64,000 bases of DNA from Symbiodinium natans (Eukaryota > Sar > Dinophyceae > Suessiales > Symbiodiniaceae): assembly GCA_905221605.1 (NCBI GenBank), contig CAJNDS010002460.1, forward strand, positions 187,624 to 251,623, given 5' to 3'. Numbering within the stretch: the first letter of the stretch is position 1; each line of letters starts with the position of its first letter. This document shows, piece by piece, positions 1 to 8,736 of this stretch. Under the pieces are notes generated by a model. It searched no databases. It had not been told where the DNA came from and saw nothing but the letters and a program-made list of their open reading frames with translations. The translations under genes were made by a program, and so were the position numbers.

Positions 1-100
1 CCTGCGGCGAAGGGATGGGGGGTCGGTTGTAGAAAACTGTGAAAGGGTTTAGGGCTTAGGGTTTAGGGTTTAGGGTTAGGGTTTAGGGCTTAGGGAGAGA

Positions 101-162
101 ACCTTAGTTGCTGAGCTCATAAGCCCCCAAAAAAGTGTACACGTTCAGCTCTACAGGGGAAC
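101..162 (+). repeat. Interspersed element D, copy 1
   Basis: CTTAGTTGCTGAGC.CATAAGCCC, then AAAAGTGTACAC.TTCAG and CTAYAGGGGA, match 55325-55392 with small indels. Both copies are surrounded by telomere-type arrays. Confidence 0.7.
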
Positions 163-939
163 TCAGCATCCCAACAAGTGTAAAGTGTACTCATCCAGCT
201 ACTAAGAGATGGTTTCAGGAGCACATTGGGCTATCATGGGGCCTTAAGAGGGGGTTCAGGGTTTAGGGTTTAGGGTTTAGGGTTTGGGGTTTAGGGTTTA
301 GGGTTTGGGGTTTGGGGTTTAGGGTTTAGGATTTGAGGTACTTGAAAGAGAGAAAGGGTCTAGCCACTGAAGATGATGACAATGGCGGCCTCAGGGACAC
401 AATGGGTCATGATAGGGCCGAGGCGTGCTTGAACCAGAGAAAGGGTTTAGGGTTTAGGGTTTAGGGTTTCGGGTTTCGGGTTTAGGGTTTAGGGTTTAGG
501 GTTTAGGGTAAAAAAACTTGGCAACAAGACCGGTTTACAAGGGCATACACGGGCGTGACATGGCCCTGCAGCGTACTGGACAAGAGAAAGGTTGAGCCAC
601 ACAAGTTGTGAAAAGCAGTGGCTTGGGACGCCGAGGAGCACAAGCCAAAGCGTACTCGAGTAGAATGGTGAAGAGTCGAACCCCAGAAGTTGGCGAAAAC
701 CCTAAACCCTAAACCCTAAATCCTAAACGATGGATAGTCACAAACACCGATCACTCGCCCTCACCCGAAGAAAAACTCAACCGCCTCGTTGTACCCTTGC
801 GCCATCGGGTTTAGGGTTTAGGGTTTAGGGTTTAGGGTTTGCAAAGTTCACATGTATCAGGGTTCCCTTGAACCCTTCCCGGACTCTTGTAGGGGGTATC
901 GGTGCAGGCCCCAGCAGAAGCACTCGTTAGAGAGGAGAC

Positions 940-1112
940 CCCCGCCCCCCCCCCCCCCCCCCCCCCCACATTTACGATTTGCCTAAGAACCCCCCCCCCA
1001 CCCCCCCCCCAAAAAAAAAAAATAAAAATAAATAATAATAACAATAATAAATACTGCAAATATTGCCCTTGTAACGAAGAACAAGTTTTTCTTTGGCCGG
1101 GGGGGGGGGGGG
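940..1112. repeat. Homopolymer C/A module followed by AT-rich spacer and G-run
   Basis: On the minus strand this reads T-run then G-run, GGGGTTCTTA, and a second G-run. The same order with flanking similarity (ACTTGTTCT, TTACAA.GGGCAA) occurs on the plus strand at 22125-22320, so it is a mobile or duplicated module and not simple slippage. Confidence 0.6.
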
Positions 1113-1402
1113 TTGTAAGCCGCTAGCCGATATAGTTGGTAACTTGGAACCCTGGGGCCGCAATCAGATCTTCCCAAACAAGCCCTAAACCCTAAACCCT
1201 AAACCCTAAACCCCAAACCCTGAACCCTATAAATCCTGCAAACCCTGTAAACCCTAAACCCGCTTTTGTTCGAGACTTCCCCGGCTCTTCGGGAACCTAG
1301 AGTAAGGAACCTTTGTCGGGGATACGTCCTGAAATAAACGGTTGCCCTAAACCCGAAGCACAACTTACTGGCTGAGGAGGCTTCTTGCCTGTTGTGTCTC
1401 AA

Positions 1403-1481
1403 CGGGGAGGGGGGGGGGGGGCGGGGAGGGGGGGGGGGGGGGGGGAGGGGGCTAAACCCTAAAACCCGAAACCGGGGAGAG

Positions 1482-1512
<31 letters not shown>
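1403..1512 (+). repeat. Poly-G tracts
   Basis: Several G-runs of 10-22 bases interrupted by single A or C and one telomere-like stretch. Assembly length here is uncertain. Confidence 0.9.
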
Positions 1513-1885
1513 AGGGTGCTTGAGGGTTTAGGGTTTAGCAGAATAGAAAAAACACGGACCCTAAGCTGTAGTTTAACTCTAAATCCCGAAGCCCATAAAC
1601 CAAAACCCTTAAACCCGAAGTCCCTAAACCCTAAACCCTAAACCCTAAACCCTACTAAACCCTAATCCACTAAACCCCTGAACCCCAAATGACACCGAGA
1701 AGAGGATCAGAGGGCCAGGGCACTGCCATGGAGCCGGAGTCAGTTGGCCAAACTCTTTGTTGCACGGCCTGTAGATATTTCGGGGTTTAGGGTGAAGGGT
1801 TTAGGGTGTAGGGTTTAGGGTTTGGGGTTTACGGTTGAAGGGCGGAGGAGGGTTTCGGGTTCAGGCTTCAAAGAAATGGTGTCTA

Positions 1886-1948
1886 TATGTATATATATAT
1901 ATATATATATGTATATATGTTTTGTTTTTGATATATATATATATATAT
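1886..1948. repeat. AT microsatellite
   Basis: Two (AT)n tracts separated by a short T-rich spacer. Confidence 0.9.
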
Positions 1949-2572
1949 GAGGCAGGAACCTTTATGTATTATGTGGCGTTCATTTTTTTGGGGACTATCT
2001 CAACTATCTAAACCAGGGGGGTTTAGATACTTTAGATAGTTTAGATAGTTTAGATAGTTTAGATAGTTTAGATAGTTTAGATAGTTGGGTGAGAGGCCTA
2101 AACTACCTAAACGATCTAAACTATCTAAACCAGTGGGGTTTAGATAGTTTAGATAGTTGGGGGAGAGGCCTAAACTACCTAAACTATCTAAACCAATGGG
2201 GTTTAGATAGTTTAGATAGTTTAGATAGTTGGGTGAGAGGCCTAAACTCCCTAAACTATCTAAACTATCTAAACCAGGGGGGTTTACATAGTTTAGATAG
2301 TTTAGATAGTTGGGGGAGAGAGGCCTCAACTACCTAAACTATCTAAACTATCTAAACCAGGGGGGTTTAGATAGTTTAGATAGTTTAGATAGTTGGGGGA
2401 GAGAGGCCTCAACTACCTAAACTATCTAAACTATCTAAACCAGTGGGGTTTAGATAGTTTAGATAGTTTAGATAGTTTAGGTAGTTTAGGTAGTTTAGGT
2501 AGTTTGGGGGGGGAGGTTGGGTCCCGGGTGGAGCCCAAAACTACCTAAGCTATCTAAACTATCTAAACCAAG

Positions 2573-2852
2573 GGTCCCCCCAATACTAAATTACGAGCCC
2601 GTGCCTTCCCCCAATACTAAATTACGAGCCCGGGCCTTCCCCCAATACTAAATTACGAGCCCGGGCCTTCCCCCAATACTAAATTACGAGCCCGGGCCTT
2701 CCCCCAATACTAAATTACGAGCCTGGGCCTTCCCCCAATACTAAATTACGAGCCCGGGCCTTCCCCCAATACTAAATTACGAGCCCGGGCCTTCCCCCAA
2801 TACTAAATTACGAGCCCGGGCCTTCCCCCAATACTAAATTACGAGCCCGGGG
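2573..2852 (+). repeat. 31-bp tandem repeat block 1
   Basis: Nine copies of a 31-bp unit built on CCCCCAATACTAAATTACGA, then GCCCGGGCCTT. The SmaI-like CCCGGG palindrome sits at each unit boundary. It is embedded in the 9-bp hairpin array. Confidence 0.95.
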
Positions 2853-2974
2853 GTTTAGATAGTTTAGATAGTTTACATAGTTTAGATAATTTTGGTGGTA
2901 GGTTGGGTCACGGGTGGAGCCCAAAACTACCTAAACTATCTAAACTACTTAAATTATCTAAACTATCTAAACCA

Positions 2975-3332
2975 AGGGTCCCCCCAATACTAAATTACGA
3001 GCCCGGCCCCCCCCCAATACTAAATTACGAGCCCATACTAAATTACGAGCCGGGCCTCCCCCAATACTAAATTACGAGCCCGGGCCTCCCCCCAATACTA
3101 AATTACGAGCCCGGGCCTCCCCCCAATACTAAATTACGAGCCCGGGCCTTTCCCCAATATTACATTACGAGCCCGGGCCTTCCCCCAATACTAAATTACG
3201 AGCCCGGCCTTCCCCAAATACTAAATTACGAGCCCGGGCCTTCCCCCAATACTAAATTACGAGCCCGGGCCTTCCCCAAATACTAAATTACGAGCCCGGG
3301 CCTTCCCCCAATACTAAATTACGAGCCCGGGG
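2975..3332 (+). repeat. 31-bp tandem repeat block 2
   Basis: Twelve copies of the same 31-bp unit, more degenerate at the left edge. The sequence that follows it (3330-3420) nearly duplicates that after block 1 (2850-2940), so the block and its flank were duplicated together. Confidence 0.95.
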
Positions 3333-5156
3333 GTTTAGATAGTTTAGATAGTTTACATAGTTTAGATAATTTTGGTGGTAGGTTGGGTCACGGGTGGAGC
3401 CCAAAACTACCTAAACTATCTAAACTATTTAAACTATCTAAACTATATAAACTATCTAAACCAGAGGGGGTTTAGATAGTTTAGATAGTTTAGATAGTTG
3501 GGGGAGAGGCCTAAACTATTTAAACTATCTAAACTATCTAAACCGGGGGGGGGGTTTAGATAGTTTAGATAGTTTAGATAGTTGGGGGAGAGGCCTAAAC
3601 TACTAAACTATCTAAACTATCTAAACCTATCTCAACCAGGGGGGTTTAGATAGTTTAGATAGTTTAGATAGTTGGGGGAGAGGCCTAAACTACCTAAACT
3701 ATCTAAACTATCTAAACCAGGGGGGGTTAGATAGTTTAGATAGTTTAGATAGTTTAGATAGTTTAGATAGTTTAGATAGTTTAGATAGTTTAGATAGTTG
3801 AGGGGGGGGTTGGGTCTAAACCAGGGGCGGTTTAGATAGTTTAGATAGTTTAGATAGTTGGGGCAGAGGCCTAAACTACCTAAACTATCTAAACTATCTA
3901 AACCGGGGGGGTGGTTTAGATAGTTTAGGGGGGAGGTTGGTCCCGGGTGGAGCCCAAAACTACCTAAACTACCTAAACTACCTAAACTATCTAAACTATC
4001 TAAACTATCTAAACCAGGGGGGTTTAGATAGTTTAGGGGTTTAGATAGTTTAGATAGTTTAGATAGTTGGGAGAGAGGCCTAAACTACCTAAACTATCTA
4101 AACTATCTAAACCGGGGGGGGTTTAGATAGTTTAGATAGTTTAGATAGTTTAGATAGTTTAGATAGTTTAGATAGTTTAGATAGTTTAGGGGTGGGAGCT
4201 TGGGTCCCGGGTGGAGCCCAAAACTACCTAAACTACCTAAACTACCTAAACTACCTAAACAATCTAAACTAGGGGGTTTTGGATAGTTTAGATAGTTTAG
4301 ATAATAGGGGGAGAGGCCTAAACCACCTAAACTATCTAAACTATCTAAACCGGGGGGGTTTAGATAGTTTAGATAGTTTAGATAGTTGGGGGAGAGGCCT
4401 AAACTACCTAAACTATCTAAACTATCTAAACCAGGGGGGGTTTAGATAGTTTAGATAGTTTAGATAGTTTAGATAGTTTAGATAGTTTAGATAGTTTAGA
4501 TAGTTTAGATAGTTTAGATAGTTTAGGGGGCTGGGGGTTGGGTCTAAACCAGGGGGATTTAGATAGTTTAGATAGTTTAGATAGTTGGGGGAGAGGCCTA
4601 AACTACCTAAACTATCTAAACTATCTAAACCTGTGGGGGTTTAGATAGTTTAGATAGTTTAGATAGTTTAGATAGTTTAGATAGTTTAAGGGGGGGGGTG
4701 GTTGGGTCTAAAGCAGGGGGGTTAGATAGTTTAGATAGTTTAGATAGTTGGGGGAGAGGCCTAAACTACCTAAACTATCTAAACTATCTAAACCGGGGGG
4801 GAGGGTTTAGATAGTTTAGATAGTTTAGATAGTTTAAGGGAGGGGGGTTGGGTCTAAACCAGGGGCGTTTAGATAGTTTAGATAGTTTAGATAGTTTAGA
4901 TAGTTGGGGGAGAGGCCTAAACTACCTAAACTATCTAAACTATCTAAACCGGGGGGGAGGGTTTAGATAGTTTAGATAGTTTATATAGTTTAAGGGGGGG
5001 GGGGGGTTGGGTCTAAACCAGGGGGGTTTAGATAGTTTAGATAGTTTAGGTAGTTTAGATAGTTTAGATAGTTTTGATAGTTTAGATAGTTTAGATAGTT
5101 TAGATAGTTTAGATAGTTTAGATAGTTTAGATAGTTTAGATAGTTTAGGGAGGGCG

Positions 5157-5690
5157 GGTGGTGGCAAAAATCCGTGATTTCTGATCATTTTGGGCCCCCC
5201 AAATAGCAGATTTTCATGATTTTGGATCATTTTGTGCCTTGGAAACCCATCCCCATGGCAAACTGCGTAGTTTTCGACCATTTTGGGCTCTCACAAATCC
5301 TGAGTTCAGGTGTGCAAAAAAGGAGATTTTCCCTAGTTTGGCAGCCGTAAACCCACCCAAATGGCCAATTTTTGTGTTTTTTGATCATTTTGGGCCTTCC
5401 CAAACCCTGAATAAATGCGAAAACATAGGGATTTTCGTTAGTTTGGCAGCCTTGGAAAACCACCAAATAATGAAATTTAGTGATTTTTGACCCTTTTGGA
5501 CCTTACCAAACTCCGTATCAAGGCCAAAACATAGGGATTTTCGCTAGTCTGGCGGCCTTGGAAAACCCTCGAAATGGCAAATTTGTGAATTTTTGCGCAA
5601 TTTGGTCCCTGAATTAAGGCCAAAACATAGGGATTTTCGTTAGTTTGGCAGCCTGGAAAAACCACCAAATAATGAAATTTAGTGATTACC
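5157..5690 (+). repeat. ~110-bp satellite (plus orientation), left part
   Basis: Tandem units contain TTTTTGA(T/C)CATTTTGGGCCTT, CCAAACCCTGAA, GGCCAAAACATAGGGATTTT and CGTTAGTTTGGCAGCC. Open frames through it encode FDHFGPSQT-like strings that repeat with the DNA. Confidence 0.9.
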
Positions 5691-5755
5691 AAGCGGACCT
5701 CGAGCTTCGCAGCCCCACCAACCGCAGCCCCCTGACTGGCGACACGGCACCGCAG

Positions 5756-6263
5756 GCGGTGGAGGTGCACGTGTACAACCTCGGGGAGACACTTGCTTTC
5801 AATCGGCCTCCTGATTCACCGTTTGAGTTTAGGGTTTAGGGGTACACAAGTTCTGTTATCTAGAGCCATTGACCCAGCTCTGCCTGGCTTTGATTTGGGT
5901 TTAAGGTTTAGGGTCAAGTTGTGGATCTTAAAGTACACCCCGAAACCCAGAACCCAGAGGCCAGGAGCCGCAGGGAGGTGGCAGAAATTCTCTTCCACCT
6001 CTGCCGAGAGTGGCGAGGACGCGACTACGACATGTTCAGTCACAACTGCTGCAGCTTCGGCAGGAGGCTCGCATCCCTCAGCCGGACCCAGCCAAAACCA
6101 CCCCAAAGCCCACACCCTAAACCCTAAACCCTAAACCGCCCAAAACCCCCCCCCCCTTCCCCACAGTTCCCCCTGCTGCAGGTTCGTTGAGACTCTCGGC
6201 GTGCGTCCACTACCAGACTCTTGGGTCTTCATTGGTTTAGCTCTTGTTCCTGCTTGTGCTTAG
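5756..6263 (+). CDS. PPPDE/DeSI-type thiol (deubiquitinase/deSUMOylase-like) peptidase, spliced, possibly incomplete
   Basis: The PPPDE family cleaves ubiquitin or SUMO conjugates with a His-Cys pair. Exon 1 (5756-about 5815, after GCAG|G) encodes VEVHVYNLGETLAFN, like the family's first strand. Exon 2 (5974-6066, AG|G) encodes EVAEILFHLCREWRGRDYDM and then SHNCCSFG, the conserved NC-N/C-x-F box holding the catalytic Cys. A GC-AG intron (6067-6181) contains CCCTAAA units. Exon 3 (6182-6263) continues FVETLGVRPLPDSW, matching the family's F-x-x-x-L-G-x-x-P-[IL]-P-x-W end, and stops at TAG 6261. Exons 2 and 3 join in phase (AG|G at both ends). The middle segment with the catalytic His (family G-x-F/Y-H-x-G-V-E-V) was not found in the 150 bp between exons 1 and 2, so the locus may be a partial or decaying copy. 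It sits inside the 110-bp satellite. Confidence 0.72.
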
Positions 6264-6499
6264 CGTTCTGGGCTGAAAGGGTGCAGGGTTTAGGGTTTGC
6301 TTTCTTTATGTTTAGGGTTGAGGCTTAGGGTGGGAAGGGGGTTGGCGTGCAAGGCTGCAAGTTTCAAGCTCTGAGGTTTAGAGCTGCAGGGCCCCTTTTT
6401 TTGAACTGGTGTTTAAGCACAGTCACACAGTCCGCCCCACCCTGCCCAACCCTACAGTGGGTGACAGGCACGGCAAATGACTACGACCCAGCTGATGCT

Positions 6500-7080
6500 C
6501 ATGATGATTTTTGACCATTTTTGGGCCTTCCCAAACTCCGTATCAAGGCCAAAACATAGGGATTTTCGCTCGTCTGGCGGCCTTGGAAAACCCTCGAAAT
6601 GGCAAATTTTAGCAAATTTTTGCGCAATTTGGACCTTCCCAAACCCTGAACTAAGGCCAAAACATAGGGATTTTCGTTAGTTTGGCAGCCTGGAAAAACC
6701 ACCAAATTATAAAATTTAGTGATTTTTGACCATTTTGTGCCTTCCCAAACTCCGTATCAAGGCCAAAACATAGGGATTTTCGCTAGTCTGGCGGCCTTGG
6801 AAAACCCTCGCAATGGCAAATTTTAGTGATTTCTTGCACAAGTTGGGCCTTCCCAAACCCTGAATTAAAGCCAAAAACATATGGATTTTCGTTACAAAAT
6901 AGTAAAAAACAATCATTTTTGATCATTTTGTGCGTAATAAGGCTAAAACATAGGCCTTGGAAAACCCTTAAAATGGCTAATTACAGTGGGTTTTTGCACA
7001 TTTTGGGCTTCCCAAACCCTGACTTAAGGCAAAAACATATGGCGATTTATCACTTTGGAAGGTCACTTTTCCAAAACAAT
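6500..7080 (+). repeat. ~110-bp satellite (plus orientation), right part
   Basis: The same unit as at 5.16-5.69 kb resumes after the DeSI gene, so the gene appears embedded in the satellite, or the satellite invaded the gene's surroundings. Confidence 0.9.
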
Positions 7081-7084
7081 TAAG

Positions 7085-7500
7085 GGATGACAATGCTTGC
7101 GATTTGTCATTTTGGAAGCTCGGTTTTCCAAAACCTTCAGGGGACACTGCTTGCGATTTGTCATTTTGGGCGCTCAGTTTTCCAAAAACTTAAGGGGGAC
7201 ACTGCTTGCGATTTGTCGCTTGGGGCGCTCAGTTTGCCAAAAACTTAAGGGGGACACTGCTTGCGATTTGTTATTTTGGGAGCTCAGTTTTCCAAAAACT
7301 TAAGGGTGACACTGTTTGCGATTTGTCATTTTGGGCGCTCGGTTAAGTTAAGGGGGACACTGCTTGCGATCTGTCATTTTGGAAGCTCAGTTTCCAAAAA
7401 AAATCAGGGGGGACACTGCTTGCGATTTGTCATGTTGGGACCTCAGTTTTCCAAGAACTTAAGGGGGACACTGCTTGCGATTTGTCATTTTGGGCGCCCA
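7085..7500 (+). repeat. ~57-bp satellite, left block
   Basis: Units contain GGACACTGCTTGCGATTTGT, CATTTTGGGCGCTCAGTTTT and CCAAAAACTTAAGGG. The period is about 57 bp, so all frames stay open for long stretches and give false ORFs. Confidence 0.95.
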
Positions 7501-7720
7501 ACGCCCATCCCGCCTCGTCAATCAAGCCCAAATCACTGGGGCAGTTGGCTTCGCAAGCGTCTGGAGCTTAGGGGGCCACGTGACCAGACGAAGACCCAGC
7601 TGATGCTCATGATGCGCCCCTCCTGCCTCGTCAATCGCGCGAAATCACTGGGGCAGTTGTTCTTAGGGGGCTTGTGACCAGAAGAAGATCCAGCTGATGC
7701 TCATGATGCGCCCCTCCCGC
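7501..7720 (+). repeat. ~95-bp duplicated coding-like segment splitting the 57-bp satellite
   Basis: Two and a half units contain CGCCTCGTCAATC, AATCACTGGGGCAGTTG and CCAGCTGATGCTCATGATG. The last motif also occurs at 6486-6506, just after the DeSI gene, in an open frame reading DYDPADAHDD. In the duplicated units the frame reads (D/E)DPADAHDAPL. This suggests that a terminal exon next to the DeSI gene was copied here. Confidence 0.6.
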
Positions 7721-7844
7721 CTCTAAATCAGTCCCAAACAAGGTCACAACCAATTGTAGCAAAAGTTGTCCGACTTATATACTTTTAGGCCCAGTTGTAG
7801 TTGCCCAATCCCAAAACCCCAAATCCACAATCTTAAACCAGTTT

Positions 7845-8628
7845 TCCAAAAGCTTAGGGGGGACACTGCTTGTGATTTGTCACTTTGGGCGCTCAGTTTG
7901 CCAAAAACTTAAAGGGGACACTGCTTGCGATGTGCCATTTTGGAAGCTCAGTTTTCCAAAAACTTCAGGGGGGCACTGCTTGCGATTTGTCATTTTGGGA
8001 GCTCAGGTTTCCAAGAACTTAAGGGGGACACTGCTTGCGATTTGTCATTTTGGGCGCCCAGGTTTCCAAAAGCTTAGGGGGGACACTGCTTGCGATTTGT
8101 CACTTTGGGCGCTCAGTTTGCCAAAAACTTAAAGGGGACACTGCTTGCGGGGACACTGCTTGCGATGTGTCATTTTGGAAGCTCAGTTTTCCAAGAACTT
8201 AAGGGGGGCACTGCTTGCGATTTGTCATTTTGGGCGCCCAGTTTTCCAAAAGCTTAGGGGGGACACTGCTTGCGATTTGTCACTTTGGGCGCTCAGTTTG
8301 CCAAAAACTTAAAGGGGACACTGCTTGCGGGGACACTGCTTGCGATGTGTCATTTTGGAAGCTCAGTTTTCCAAAAACTTCAGGGGGGCACTGCTTGCGA
8401 TTTGTCATTTTGGGAGCTCAGTTTTCCAAGAACTTAAGGGGGACACTGCTTGCGATTTGTCATTTTGGGTGCTCAGTTTTCCAAAAATTTCAGGTGGACA
8501 CTGCTTGCGATTTGACACTTTGGGAGCTCAGTTCTCCAAAAACTTAAGGGGGACACTGCTTGCGGTTTGTCATTTTGGGATTTCATTTTGGGAGCTCAGT
8601 TTTCCAAAAACTTAAGGAGGACGTAAAT
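7845..8628 (+). repeat. ~57-bp satellite, right block
   Basis: Same unit as 7085-7500. A longer unit of about 170-180 bp (7940-8120, 8120-8300, 8300-8480) is also repeated, showing higher-order amplification. Confidence 0.95.
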
Positions 8629-8639
8629 TCCACCCCTGC

Positions 8640-8678
8640 CCAAGGCCGTCCCTAGGAAGAACAAGAAGAAGAGACACA

Positions 8679-8736
<58 letters not shown>

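Larger units (their letters stand above)
1996..5155. repeat. TTTAGATAG 9-bp repeat in alternating orientation (hairpin array)
   Basis: Blocks of TAGTTTAGA nonamers on the plus strand alternate with blocks of CTATCTAAA. They are joined by ACCAGGGGGG or ACCGGGGGGG linkers, and units are separated by GTTGGGGGAGAGGCCTAAA. Each CTATCTAAA...ACC(A/C)GGGG...TTTAGATAG junction is a perfect inverted repeat that can form a long hairpin. The unit period is about 80-110 bp. Open frames here read as YLNYLN or SLDSLD and are not genes. Confidence 0.95.

Noticed and set aside
1-120. True chromosome end
   Set aside because: The TTTAGGG units at the left edge are short, mixed with unique DNA and no denser than elsewhere, and orientation changes within 1 kb.
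2573-3332. CRISPR-like array
   Set aside because: The 31-bp units are directly tandem with no unique spacers, in a eukaryotic context.
7097-8615. ORFs with repeated GGHCLRFVILGAQFSK
   Set aside because: The frame follows the 57-bp satellite, a multiple of three, so openness is automatic.
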